64,000 nucleotides of DNA from Nitrososphaerota archaeon (GTDB lineage Archaea > Thermoproteota > Nitrososphaeria > Conexivisphaerales > DTJL01), in assembly GCA_021324115.1 (NCBI GenBank), contig JAJPJS010000025.1:264343-328342 (forward strand), given 5' to 3'. Positions 53,792 through 62,561 of this stretch are shown one piece after another. Under the pieces are notes generated by a model, which searched no databases, was not told where the DNA came from, and saw only the letters and a program-made list of their open reading frames with translations. The translations under genes were made by a program, and so were the position numbers. Position 1 is the stretch's first letter; each line of letters begins with the position of its first letter.

Positions 53792-53892
53792 TGGTCTTGA
53801 CCGAGCAGAAGTATGCAGGAGATTGGTTTTACCTCTGCTGGGGGACATCGACGATGGTCGGATTCGACTTGAGAAGTGATTTTGTTTGGTAG
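53791..53892 (+). CDS. Possible 33-residue coupled small protein
   Basis: An ATG whose first base is the last base of the acyl-CoA dehydrogenase stop (TGATG) opens a 33-codon frame ending in TAG at 53890-53892, overlapping the TTG start of the CoxG-like gene. The peptide is aromatic-rich (GDWFYLCWGTS). Overlaps on both sides are what a coupled small gene would show, but length and composition give no independent support. Confidence 0.3.
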   Translation: MVLTEQKYAGDWFYLCWGTSTMVGFDLRSDFVW

Positions 53893-54332
53893 CCAGCCTT
53901 GAGTTTCAGGGTACGGAGGAGCTCAAAGTACCACGCAGTGTAGTCTTTTCAAAGCTTTGCGACCCGAAGGTGCTGGCACAATCCATACCTGAAGCCAGCG
54001 AAGTGTCGGTTTCCCAAGATGGTGAAATCAGCTGTAACGTGAAGGTCAGAATCTCTTTGGTTCAAAGCAGTATGAAGGTCAAAATGAAGGTGCTGGAGGC
54101 TTCTCCTGAAACAGGTGTGAAGGTTGTTTCCACAGCAACCGGAGCGGGAAGCAATGCGGAAGTGATAGCAACATTCAAACTCTCCGGAGCCGAAACAACC
54201 CGTGTGGACTGGAGCGCGACAGCAAGGCTTTCAGGTCTGATGTCCGGACTGGGCACTTCGATGCTAAGGAATTATGCCTCCAAACTGGTGGATTCGGTCG
54301 TGACTAACCTGAAAAGTATGATAGAACAGTAG
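53886..54332 (+). CDS. CoxG / SRPBCC-fold protein
   Basis: A 148-residue protein with the CoxG pattern: an N-terminal FQGTEELKVPRSVVFSKLCDPKVLAQSIPE strand-helix, the ISCNVKVRISLVQSSMK strands and a long C-terminal helix. CoxG proteins recruit or mature molybdenum CO dehydrogenase-type hydroxylases in bacteria, but stand-alone SRPBCC proteins also bind lipids. No coxLMS genes are in the window. TTG start at 53886. Confidence 0.72.
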   Translation: MVASLEFQGTEELKVPRSVVFSKLCDPKVLAQSIPEASEVSVSQDGEISCNVKVRISLVQSSMKVKMKVLEASPETGVKVVSTATGAGSNAEVIATFKLSGAETTRVDWSATARLSGLMSGLGTSMLRNYASKLVDSVVTNLKSMIEQ

Positions 54333-54434
54333 GAGTGATTGTGGGGACAGAGATGTCTGCGTCAATATGTGCCTTCTAACTCGCATGAAATCGAAGTCGT
54401 GATTACAAAGGTTTAAAAAAGATACATCATTATC

Positions 54435-55103
54435 ATGTTTATCGTGCAGGCTTTCGGATACACCATAAAGACGGCTTCTCAAGAAGGTGGTCCAGATCAG
54501 CTTGTTTCGGTGTCCGAATATTGCCGCGAAAGAGGCATAGAGCTCAAAAACGTTTTTTCAGATACGGAGCTGGAAATCAAGAAGCCCTTCATGAAAAGAC
54601 CCGCAGCAAAGCAGTTGATTCGGAAGGCAAGGCAGGAACACCCGGACTGCCTGGTGGTGAGCGAAATCTCAATACTCGGTAAATCTACACTGGACTCTAT
54701 TTCGGCCGTTTTAAGAGTGTTCGAAAGGCCAAGGTCGCGGAGGGGTCTTGGCATAAGGGTGCTTAGTGTGAAGGAAGACTTCATGGAACCCAGCAACGAA
54801 CATGCCAGGAATGCCGCATTGAAGGTGATGGATTGGGTACTGACGGAGGAAAGAAAGAGGGTCAGGGAAAGGCAGGAGCAGGCGTGGAATGAGGGGAAAC
54901 AGAAAGGCAGGCCGAAGCTGATTACAGGGGAGGAGCTCATTTCGTATGTGAAGAAACACCCCGGTCTTTCCATGACAGCACTCACAAAACTGCTCAACTC
55001 AGAGAGGGAGAAACGTGGCGAAAGGAGGGTGGGCTATTCCACAGTCAGAACCCTTGCCAAAAAATCCGGAATCAGGTGGCGCCTGATGATGCCTGACCGG
55101 TGA
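54435..55103 (+). CDS. Serine-recombinase-fold protein with substituted active site
   Basis: A 222-residue protein. Residues 1-130 align with the resolvase/invertase catalytic domain: GYTIKTASQEGGPDQ, then SVSEYCRERGIELKNVFSDTE, KKPFMKRPAAKQLIRKA and CLVVSEISILGKSTLDSI. A helical region (EERKRVRERQEQAWNEGKQKGRP) and a C-terminal helix-turn-helix (about 175-215) follow. The catalytic positions are changed: GYxRVS becomes GYTIKT, and LDRLGRS becomes ISILGKS, so the Ser nucleophile and key Asp/Arg residues are lost. It is more likely a DNA-binding regulator than an active recombinase. TATA at 54411-54419; no inverted repeats suggesting a mobile element were seen. Confidence 0.72.
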   Translation: MFIVQAFGYTIKTASQEGGPDQLVSVSEYCRERGIELKNVFSDTELEIKKPFMKRPAAKQLIRKARQEHPDCLVVSEISILGKSTLDSISAVLRVFERPRSRRGLGIRVLSVKEDFMEPSNEHARNAALKVMDWVLTEERKRVRERQEQAWNEGKQKGRPKLITGEELISYVKKHPGLSMTALTKLLNSEREKRGERRVGYSTVRTLAKKSGIRWRLMMPDR

Positions 55104-55140
55104 AGAGCCTTATTACCGGTTGCTTTCATTTATGGTGAAA

Positions 55141-55152
55141 AACTAAATATAT
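55141..55152 (+). promoter_or_regulatory. TATA box of the PKD receptor-like gene
   Basis: AACTAAATATAT lies about 30 bp before the start region at 55173-55179, consistent with a leaderless mRNA. Confidence 0.5.
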
Positions 55153-55178
55153 GAAAGCACTGAGAGGCTTACTTGACG

Positions 55179-57293
55179 ATGCAGTCTTTGATCCAGAGGC
55201 CGAGCCGGCACAGTGCGCTTAAGCTTCCGTCTCCACTGTTGATTATGGTTGTTGTGCTGACCGCTTCGTCTCTGATGATCCCGCTCTCGCCCAATCAGGG
55301 GATCCAGGCAAATGCTGCCTCACCAGGTGACCCGTCTGTTACACTGGTGTATCTTTACAATGCCACAGACGTCGGGGGACTTCCGATCTTCATTTCATAT
55401 ACCCCCATCGGCTTCACGCCTCCCCTGACCCAGACCTGGAGTGTCAACGGTGCAAATGCGGGGTCGGGCGAAAACTACACGTTGCAGACCACTCAAGCCG
55501 GTAACTTTACGATAACTGTGCATGTCACGGATCAGGCTGGTGATTCCGCAACTTCCGCTCCAGTCACCTTCAGAATAAACCAGCCTCCCACCGCTACAAA
55601 GTTACAGGTTATGTATACCCCAGGCGCGTCAACCGCAACCGCAACACTGTTATTCTCTGGTGGGACCGCACCTTTTTCATTTAACTGGCTTCTCAACGGT
55701 AAGAACACCCTTACCTTGGGAGGCAAGGCCGAATCGTGCGCGGGCAGCGCGAGCTGCACATTTGACCTCCCCTCCACTGGTGTGAACAATGTTTCCGTGA
55801 CGGTCACGGATTCGCAGGGGGTTTCAACGGCTGCCCAGACTGCACAAATCACATACCAACAGAGCGCCGGTGGCTCCCTAGGGATAATCACGTACGCGGC
55901 CATTGGCGGTGGTGTGGGAGCTGCGCTTGTGATAGTGTTCCTCTTTAGAAAGAGAATATTCATGCGGAAGGGGACGGTGGCAGTAGAAACTGGCGAAAAG
56001 CCGGCAAAGAAGCCTCCATCACCCATGCCTGAAGGTAAACCTGCTGCGACGTTGAAGACGGGGCAGGATTCAGGCACGAAGGCTGTCCCCAATCAGACCC
56101 AAACCAAGCCGGCCTCAAGGGTGCCGATTCAGCAACCGGTGATCAAAATTGTAAGGGAAGTCACCGCTCCGGCCTCCGCTTCAACACCACAACAGGTGAG
56201 CAAGGCAGAACCACCAACGCGTGTTCAGTCAACGACTCCCCCTACCCCGCAATCCATACAGGAGGAACGTCCAAAGCCTTCCGAGCCCAAATCTGCACCC
56301 GTTACTGCTGCGAATGTTCAGACTGGCCAAGCCAAGTCCACCGAACAGTTAAATGAGGCCGCATCAAAGACTGTCTCTCAACCTTCATCAGTTGTCCAAA
56401 CAGACAAGAGCACGGCAGAGAAGTTGGAGCATGGCGCAGTGGGAAAGCCCAGAGCCGCCGTTGTAATTTCGAAGGAAGCATCGGTTTCCCCTGCTCCCCA
56501 GAGTCAGGTAGCTACACCCGAGTCGGTGTCTGTTTCGATGCTGAGGCGTGACCTGAATCAGGACCCATCAGATTGGATACTTGATTGTGTAGGAGGGTAT
56601 GGTTTCTGGTCTCTTGAAAAGGGCCCATTACCCAAGTCGGAACTCGAAAAGGAGTTCAAGAAGCGATACCCGAACATAACAATAGCAAACTTCAATTCAC
56701 TTGTATATGACCTCATTTACAAGGATAAAATTTCCTCCGAATCCGTGAACGGCTCGATGGTGCTAAAGCTGACCAAGTCTGTCAGCGAGGAGAAATCCGC
56801 CGAATGGAACAGGAGGCTTGCCGAAGCAAAATTGCTCGAAGCACAGCTTGAGGCGAGAAAACAGGGAGCCCAGCCGATGGAAAGGCGCAAGGAATGGATC
56901 GAACTAAAACCACAGGCAGCCCTCGGAGACGGAGGCCCGTTTGATGACCTCAATGCCAGAATGCGTGAGTCAGGATGGTATGGTAGAATCCTGACCACCG
57001 GAGTAAAGGAAGTCAAGAGTATAATGTGGCACCGAGAGCCTCCTGTAAATGAATCGGCACCACCCAAGAAATACTACCCGAATATAATGATTGAATGGAG
57101 GCAATCGGGTCTGGGCAAGGGGGCGGCCTGGCACGTGGAAGGTGTGAACATCAGCGAAGATGAATTCAGAGAGAGGATTGAAAGCAAGACCTGGAGTGAA
57201 TGGCTCTCGAAGAATAAAATCTCAGTCGATTTCCAGACATGGGAAGAGGCCGTTGTGAAGGTACTGGAGATGGGAAGTACATTCGTGAGGTAG
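55179..57293 (+). CDS. Transmembrane PKD-domain protein with cytoplasmic domain
   Basis: A protein of about 704 residues. After a signal/anchor (about 18-45) come two PKD-like Ig domains (about 50-230, with PPLTQTWSVNGANAGSGENY and FSFNWLLNGKN). One membrane helix (about 235-255) ends in RKRIFMRK. A 200-residue Pro/Ser/Gln-rich cytoplasmic linker leads to a charged cytoplasmic domain (about 455-704) containing a winged-helix-like part (SELEKEFKKRYPNITIANFNSLVYDLI) and an end domain with WIELKP and SIMWHREPP. The layout is that of a surface receptor with an internal output domain. ATG 55179 is preferred over TTG 55173. The response regulator follows at 57.4 kb. Confidence 0.68.
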   Translation: MQSLIQRPSRHSALKLPSPLLIMVVVLTASSLMIPLSPNQGIQANAASPGDPSVTLVYLYNATDVGGLPIFISYTPIGFTPPLTQTWSVNGANAGSGENYTLQTTQAGNFTITVHVTDQAGDSATSAPVTFRINQPPTATKLQVMYTPGASTATATLLFSGGTAPFSFNWLLNGKNTLTLGGKAESCAGSASCTFDLPSTGVNNVSVTVTDSQGVSTAAQTAQITYQQSAGGSLGIITYAAIGGGVGAALVIVFLFRKRIFMRKGTVAVETGEKPAKKPPSPMPEGKPAATLKTGQDSGTKAVPNQTQTKPASRVPIQQPVIKIVREVTAPASASTPQQVSKAEPPTRVQSTTPPTPQSIQEERPKPSEPKSAPVTAANVQTGQAKSTEQLNEAASKTVSQPSSVVQTDKSTAEKLEHGAVGKPRAAVVISKEASVSPAPQSQVATPESVSVSMLRRDLNQDPSDWILDCVGGYGFWSLEKGPLPKSELEKEFKKRYPNITIANFNSLVYDLIYKDKISSESVNGSMVLKLTKSVSEEKSAEWNRRLAEAKLLEAQLEARKQGAQPMERRKEWIELKPQAALGDGGPFDDLNARMRESGWYGRILTTGVKEVKSIMWHREPPVNESAPPKKYYPNIMIEWRQSGLGKGAAWHVEGVNISEDEFRERIESKTWSEWLSKNKISVDFQTWEEAVVKVLEMGSTFVR

Positions 57294-57375
57294 TCCAATT
57301 TTCCCATATAGCAAAAAACCGACAGGAATTTTGTGGGAATGCCTGAATGGCACAGCAAGCATTATAACCCCCCGC

Positions 57376-57387
57376 GCTTGCGCAAGC
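57376..57387. promoter_or_regulatory. 12-bp perfect palindrome before the response-regulator gene
   Basis: GCTTGCGCAAGC lies between a TATA box (GCATTATAACC, 57359-57369) and the ATG at 57389, overlapping the predicted transcription start. Its position suits a dimeric repressor. Confidence 0.5.
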
Positions 57388-57388
57388 A

Positions 57389-57853
57389 ATGATTGCAATG
57401 CGGATAAGTGGTTCAATACTGCTCGTGGATGATGATCAGGGCATCAGAGACACTCTTGCCATGGTTCTGAAGTCGTATGGACATTCTGTGAAGTGTGCTG
57501 CTTCCGCAAAGGAAGCCCTTGACATGCTGAAGGGTGCGGATTTCGACGTCCTTCTGGTGGACATACGCCTCCCCGATATAGATGGTATACAGCTCCTTCA
57601 CAGGGTACCCGATGAGACTCCCCGCTCTCGGGCCATCGTTATAACTGGTTATCCAACCCTCGATAACGCGATAGGTGCGGCCAATGAAGGTGCGGACGGC
57701 TACCTTCTGAAACCATTTGAGGTGCGAGAACTTCTGGAAAAGATACAGTTGATGGTGGAGTCCAGGCTCAACGAGAAGCACTTCGACGAAAAAATGCTCG
57801 CCACATATGTAAAAAGCAGGGCGAAGGAAGCCGCGCCACTTGTAGCACGTTAA
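57389..57853 (+). CDS. Single-domain response regulator (receiver)
   Basis: A 154-residue CheY-like receiver: acidic pocket VDDDQ, phospho-acceptor Asp in LLVDIRLPDIDG, the switch Thr in VITGYPT and Lys in LLKPFEV. About 30 C-terminal residues form a basic helix with no output domain. It would be phosphorylated by a histidine kinase not encoded here. It follows the PKD receptor-like gene by about 95 bp but has its own TATA box and palindrome. Confidence 0.9.
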   Translation: MIAMRISGSILLVDDDQGIRDTLAMVLKSYGHSVKCAASAKEALDMLKGADFDVLLVDIRLPDIDGIQLLHRVPDETPRSRAIVITGYPTLDNAIGAANEGADGYLLKPFEVRELLEKIQLMVESRLNEKHFDEKMLATYVKSRAKEAAPLVAR

Positions 57854-57871
57854 ATGAAGGATATTTTTTGT

Positions 57872-58222
57872 CTATTTCTGATTCTTCATCTTGGCTATTT
57901 CTGATATTATGAGCCCGAGCGTACCATCCACATCATCAAGGGAGAATTCGGATTTCAGCGTCTTCACAAGAACCTCTTCGATAACGGGGGCCGACTTTCT
58001 GAAAACTGTCCCAAGGGCTTCTTCAAAGCTGTCCGGGTCGATCGGAAGTATGTCCAGCCCCCTGCCATATCTGTCGCGCATGTACTTTACGAACGCCCTG
58101 TAAGCAAGCTTTCCCAGGACAGCAGTCAGGCACATCTCTGCTGCCCGGGTTAGTTTCTCAAGCTGGGCTTCTTCAGGTGAAGGCCCGGCTTCGGGGGAGG
58201 CTGGCGTGTTATTATCTGACAA
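57872..58222 (-). CDS. Hypothetical helical protein
   Basis: A 116-residue, mostly helical soluble protein with a Pro/Glu-rich start. The core (AAEMCLTAVLGKLAYRAFVKYMRDRYG) and tail (SLDDVDGTLGLIISEIAKMK) show amphipathic helices. No family recognised. Convergent with the response regulator. Confidence 0.6.
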   Translation of the reverse strand: MSDNNTPASPEAGPSPEEAQLEKLTRAAEMCLTAVLGKLAYRAFVKYMRDRYGRGLDILPIDPDSFEEALGTVFRKSAPVIEEVLVKTLKSEFSLDDVDGTLGLIISEIAKMKNQK

Positions 58223-58313
58223 ATCTTGAACTCGTATTCATAATGAGATTATTTATCCTTTTTGAACAATACGTTTGGCGACTTCGCGGAAAATCCTAAC
58301 TACCCACATGTCC

Positions 58314-58505
58314 TCAGAAAAGTGAGATATATCCTGCATCCCGCGCTGCTATAATGCTGGATATGGCCGCCATCACGACTACAATAAGAAGAGAAAGCAG
58401 CACATCCAGGTTGAGTGCTACTATCACTATGAGGGCAACGAACTCGAGAGAAAGGAGCATTATGACAAGATATTTGATAAAACGCCGGAGCCTTGCGGGG
58501 TTCAA
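58314..58505 (-). CDS. Small two-helix membrane protein
   Basis: A 63-residue protein: a basic start (NPARLRRFIKY) and two hydrophobic helices separated by a short turn. A GCTTATAATCGG TATA element at 58531-58542 on this strand is about 25-30 bp before the TTG at 58505, indicating a leaderless gene. Overlapping frames on both strands are less convincing. Function unknown. Confidence 0.55.
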   Translation of the reverse strand: MNPARLRRFIKYLVIMLLSLEFVALIVIVALNLDVLLSLLIVVVMAAISSIIAARDAGYISLF

Positions 58506-58860
58506 TACTCTTCAGAGGCTGTATTTGTCCGATTATAAGCATCTCTATCTTGATTAAGTTTGACATGTTTGTCTATGACTACACATCTAACATCTTAATC
58601 CCAAGCAGAAAAAGATAGAAAGTAAGCTTGCTAAACATCCTTTCCTTCCTGTTCATGCTATTTATCTTGCTTTACCTAGGGACGCCGCAGCAGCACGGAA
58701 GTTCATTCCATACCAATAAAGGTCATCGAAGCGGTTTACTCCAGCATGCATTACAGTTGAAATTTGCCTACAAGCCTGCAGGGGACCGCATGCGCCCTAG
58801 CGTAAGCTATAGAGCAACGCGGCACATATCCGCTTATAAAGGCTGAGATGTGCGAGCCCG
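58506..58860. other. Intergenic region with two promoters
   Basis: It holds the TATA box of the small membrane protein (58531-58542, - strand) and that of sua5 (58833-58840, + strand). A TTG-started 72-codon frame at 58628-58846 begins with a signal-like LNILSFLFMLFILLYLG but then loses protein-like composition and runs into the sua5 promoter, so I leave it uncalled. Confidence 0.5.
58833..58840 (+). promoter_or_regulatory. TATA box of sua5
   Basis: CTTATAAA lies about 25 bp before ATG 58861, predicting a leaderless mRNA. Confidence 0.6.
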
Positions 58861-59919
58861 ATGGATGCCGGACAACTGCATTTGAAGACAAGTTTGTTAA
58901 AGGTGGACCCACTTGCTCCTCAGCCTTCGCTTATCGCAAGGGCTGCACGTCTGATCAAAAATGGAGAGGTTGTAGCATTTCCCACTGAAACTGTTTATGG
59001 TCTCGGAGCGGATGCGACAAATGATCTGGCGGTCGAAAAGATATTTGAGGCCAAGGGGAGACCATCAGATAATCCTATCATTGTACATATATCGTCTGTT
59101 GGGGAGCTTGGCAAAGTCGTGCGGAATCCCAGTCCGAAGGTGGTTGAATTTGTCTCATATTACTGGCCGGGTCCTCTGACTGTGATTTTCAAGAAATCTT
59201 CGAGCATATCCTACCGCGTTACTGCCGGACTTGAGACTGTGGCGGTAAGGATGCCTGCGCATCCTGTGGCTCTCGCGCTTATATCTGCATCCGGAAGACC
59301 AATAGCCGCTCCAAGCGCCAACATTTCGGGAAGGCCTAGCCCCACAAGCGCACAGCATGTGGTCGAAGACCTTGATGGAAGAATCCCCCTTGTATTGGAT
59401 GGGGGTGAGACGCACTACGGCGTTGAATCCACTGTCATAGATATCTCAGGTGAAACTCCTGTTCTGTTGCGCCCCGGCCCGATAACCACGGCGGACCTCT
59501 CTCCCCTTCTGGGTGAATTCGGTGAGCCCGGGCATGTTCATCGTGAGAGACCCATCGCTCCGGGGATGAAGTATGTCCATTATGCACCCAATGCGCCCTT
59601 GACCCTTGTTTTGGGAAAACCCAACGGAATTGTTGACAAGGTACTTGACCTCGCAAAGAGATCTGGTTCCAGCGAAAGCAAAATTGGGGTGCTTTGCACG
59701 GACGAAACCTATTCGCGTTACCCTCCTGATTTTGTTCGGCTTTCCCTTGGGTCAAGGTTTGCGCCTTACGAAATGCTCAGGAACCTGTACCGTTGCCTAA
59801 GATTTTTTGATAAGGCAAAGGTATCTGCTATTTATGCCGAGGGGTTTGACGAAATAGGCATCAACGCAACGCTGATGAACAGACTCAGAAAGGCCGCTAC
59901 AAGTGTAGTAGAAACCTGA
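58861..59919 (+). CDS. sua5: Threonylcarbamoyl-AMP synthase (Sua5)
   Basis: A 352-residue enzyme for the first step of tRNA t6A synthesis, making threonylcarbamoyl-AMP from threonine, bicarbonate and ATP. The YrdC domain (about 20-210) has GEVVAFPTETVYGLGADA, EAKGRPSDNPIIVHI, KRMP-like AVRMPAHP and APSANISGRPSPT. The Sua5 C-terminal domain follows the SPGMKYVHYAP-type linker (APGMKYVHYAPNAP) and is complete. The long form is typical of archaea. Confidence 0.95.
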   Translation: MDAGQLHLKTSLLKVDPLAPQPSLIARAARLIKNGEVVAFPTETVYGLGADATNDLAVEKIFEAKGRPSDNPIIVHISSVGELGKVVRNPSPKVVEFVSYYWPGPLTVIFKKSSSISYRVTAGLETVAVRMPAHPVALALISASGRPIAAPSANISGRPSPTSAQHVVEDLDGRIPLVLDGGETHYGVESTVIDISGETPVLLRPGPITTADLSPLLGEFGEPGHVHRERPIAPGMKYVHYAPNAPLTLVLGKPNGIVDKVLDLAKRSGSSESKIGVLCTDETYSRYPPDFVRLSLGSRFAPYEMLRNLYRCLRFFDKAKVSAIYAEGFDEIGINATLMNRLRKAATSVVET

Positions 59920-59997
59920 ATCTGGTTCAACCATGAAGCCGCAGATCTTGATTGTGTTGATTTATCCTAAAATACATCCGCTGTCTGACACGGGCGA

Positions 59998-61767
59998 ATG
60001 AACGACATAGATTCATTGAAGTCCGGGGCCGCCGATCTTCTCAAGCAATTTTCTCAAAGGGTGGATGGAATGAAAGGGAAGCCAGAATATTCGACGCTCA
60101 TACGAAGACTCGACAAAATCGAAGCGATAAGACAGGCAGTTGATTACTTCGGTAAAGGCGAATATCAGGCAATAGGGGTGGACGGTTCCATGGACCAGGC
60201 TGAGACGCTCGAAATGCTCCTCTTCTATGTCAATGCGGTTGCATACTCGGCACCTTTCGTGGTGACAAATGATTCTGTGGTTTTCAGGTCAGACAGGATG
60301 AAGAAAGAGGATGCGATGGGTGCGTCCAGTGCGGTGCCGCTTTGGCTGGAGGACCTCGGCCTCGTTGCAGACCCTACAAGAGAGATCGAGAGCGAAACCG
60401 ACTTCACTGCTTCCCTGACTCAGGTTTCCTTCTCCCTCATGCTGCTTGCCGAGCTAGCCTGTGCCCGCAAGGCGCTCGAAAAGGAGAGCACAAGACTTCT
60501 TTTCCTGGACAGACCCATTTCAGGCACCTTTCAGAGCCTTTCGCGCGACGTGAGGTATCTGCTCAGGTCTGGAACATCAGCCCTCGAGGAAATGAATGGG
60601 ACGAGTGAATCAACGCTCATGGGCGACCTTTATCTTTTCAACGCGGTACCCTTCCGAAATAAATCAAGTCCGGGCCATGGCTCGGGGAAAATTCATCGAA
60701 TAATCGATTCCATGCTGGAGGGCAACAGCTTCAAAACCGCATGTACTCTGACCGGACTTGAGGCATCATCCCAGAATGCTGTCAGGATGAACCTGTCAAA
60801 GAGGGGAAAGCAGTTCAATATTCTGGAAGAGGACGGGTCGGGAGACCTGTTACTCAGAAAGGGGTCGAATCAGTACAGGGAGAGACTTTCCAACCTGGGA
60901 AGGTCGCTGGTCGAACGCATGTTTTCCGGTAAGAGTCACCCGCTGCGGATCGGCAAAAAGTGGTTGACCACGAGAGACATCAACGCCCTGAACCAGGTCC
61001 TTCTCGTGGACCTGATTGAAAAGGCAGAAGCGTCGAAGATTCTGTTGATCGGCATCACAAAGGACACAGGCTCCACCGACGTCGGTAGATCCGTCATCGG
61101 TCTGATGGGTTTGCCCCCAAACCTTTCTCCTGGGTTGAGGCATGATCGTGTCATGTTCACGATACTTAGTGCTACGAATGAGACGGCCTTCTCTCCGCCC
61201 TGGAGGTCGGTAGGATATGACGCCTGCTTTGCCACACTGTCACCAAATGAAGAGACGGTAAGCGGAAAGAAACCACCCCTGAGGGCATCAAGGAAGTTCG
61301 CCAGCAGGGAACAGCTCTTTGTAAAGTTCTTCTTCCAGACCAGGGCAAGCGAGAAGACGATCTTCAGGTCTCCGGTTTTCATGTATGACAGGAGCTATGT
61401 GGGTTCAAAGGACTCGTCATGGGACATCGAAATGGATTATGTTGAAAGGGGGAAGGTCCAAACCATAAACCCATACCTCGAGAAACAGGCGAAGAATCCG
61501 TTTGATGATATGATACTTTACCTGCTCTCCCTATCAGACAACCCTGAAGTGTTCGAATCATACGGACACAACATACTTCTTTACATGGCGGACAAAGCAG
61601 CCAAGGCTGACATCAAATTGAAGCATGGGCTGCTTTTGGGTGTCATTAACCTCGAATTGACTCCGCTCGCAAGGCGCGAAAAGCTGTTTTCGGTGATAAG
61701 GAGATACCGTGACGCACGTTCGGAGATGGAACAGTCAAGGGTTGGGTCAGGTGGAGATTTGGAATGA
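59998..61767 (+). CDS. NurA-like nuclease domain protein
   Basis: A 589-residue protein. The segment YQAIGVDGSMDQAETLEMLLFYVNAVAY resembles the first acidic motif of NurA nucleases (Asp in the VDGS turn). A second acidic strand is LLFLDRPISGTF, and the C-terminal KHGLLLGVINLELTPLARREKLFSVI region is also NurA-like. NurA works with the HerA helicase in DNA end resection, but no herA is in this window. The protein is longer than classical NurA (about 350-450 residues). The ATG at 59998 is clear. The assignment is from motif pattern and is moderate. Confidence 0.58.
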   Translation: MNDIDSLKSGAADLLKQFSQRVDGMKGKPEYSTLIRRLDKIEAIRQAVDYFGKGEYQAIGVDGSMDQAETLEMLLFYVNAVAYSAPFVVTNDSVVFRSDRMKKEDAMGASSAVPLWLEDLGLVADPTREIESETDFTASLTQVSFSLMLLAELACARKALEKESTRLLFLDRPISGTFQSLSRDVRYLLRSGTSALEEMNGTSESTLMGDLYLFNAVPFRNKSSPGHGSGKIHRIIDSMLEGNSFKTACTLTGLEASSQNAVRMNLSKRGKQFNILEEDGSGDLLLRKGSNQYRERLSNLGRSLVERMFSGKSHPLRIGKKWLTTRDINALNQVLLVDLIEKAEASKILLIGITKDTGSTDVGRSVIGLMGLPPNLSPGLRHDRVMFTILSATNETAFSPPWRSVGYDACFATLSPNEETVSGKKPPLRASRKFASREQLFVKFFFQTRASEKTIFRSPVFMYDRSYVGSKDSSWDIEMDYVERGKVQTINPYLEKQAKNPFDDMILYLLSLSDNPEVFESYGHNILLYMADKAAKADIKLKHGLLLGVINLELTPLARREKLFSVIRRYRDARSEMEQSRVGSGGDLE

Positions 61768-62015
61768 TTGGGGTTTCATTGAATCGAGCTCGATATCTTA
61801 CTCGATACGTTACGATGCTTTAGTCCCGTGGCTAAACAAATCCTTTGCCCAAGCTTTGACTTAGAGCCGATGGGATAGCAGCGTCGCTGCACCTTTCTTG
61901 CGTTCCCACGATGATCGAAACGGATTGACCTTCGTTACAGCTCCTTTCAGATGATTAATGTTATAATCCCAGGCCTTCATACCCCGCCTGTTATAATTTG
62001 TCAGACCCCGATTCC
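61768..62015. other. Intergenic region
   Basis: AT-rich sequence carrying the phosphatase promoter (TGTTATAATTTG, 61989-62000). Short inverted repeats (for example GCAGCGTCGCTGC around 61879-61891) are seen, but no gene or RNA I can support. Confidence 0.4.
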
Positions 62016-62561
62016 ATGCTCGTCCGTAAGATTTACTCTCTTGTTTTCGGGAAACCAAGCAATTTTTCCTGGTTACGCCCAGGGAAGCTGGCGGGGTCTG
62101 GGATGCCTTATGGACAAAGGGCATTCCGCTGGCTGAGAGACCATGGTGTCTCAGCCATAATTACCCTCACCGCGGAGGGTCTGGATGAACGCACATTGCA
62201 ACAGCTCGGGTATACTTACAATCAGCAACCACTTGTCAACAGGGCCCCTGCAGACCCACCCAAGCTTGACGAGGCCGTGAATTTTATAACTAGTCAACTT
62301 GCAGAAGGCCGAAGAGTTCTCGTGCATTGCCAGGCCGGACAGGGAAGAACGGGCATGGTGCTGGCGGCCTATCTGGTAAAGTCTGAAGGTATGTCAGCCG
62401 AAGACGCCATTACAGAGGTCAGGCGGCTTCGCCCCGGGTCGCTGAAACGAGCTCCTCAGAGAGAGGCGGTAAAAAGGTATGAGGAGTATCTTCGGTTGGG
62501 GGAAAGAGAGAGGTTGCAGACTAAAAGTGAAAAAACGCCTGCGTCTAAATCGGCTCCGTAG
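62016..62561 (+). CDS. Dual-specificity protein phosphatase
   Basis: A 181-residue cysteine phosphatase. The active-site loop is VLVHCQAGQGRTGMV (HCx5R), and the general-acid region is in the NRAPADPPKLDE loop. The C-terminal tail is lysine-rich. It would dephosphorylate Ser/Thr/Tyr of proteins. I prefer ATG 62016 to TTG 61998, because the TATA box at 61989-62000 overlaps the earlier start. The end overlaps the convergent gene by 17 bp. Confidence 0.85.
   Translation: MLVRKIYSLVFGKPSNFSWLRPGKLAGSGMPYGQRAFRWLRDHGVSAIITLTAEGLDERTLQQLGYTYNQQPLVNRAPADPPKLDEAVNFITSQLAEGRRVLVHCQAGQGRTGMVLAAYLVKSEGMSAEDAITEVRRLRPGSLKRAPQREAVKRYEEYLRLGERERLQTKSEKTPASKSAP

Noticed and set aside
54435-55103. IS607-type transposon resolvase
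   Set aside because: No TnpB gene, no terminal repeats and the catalytic residues are lost.
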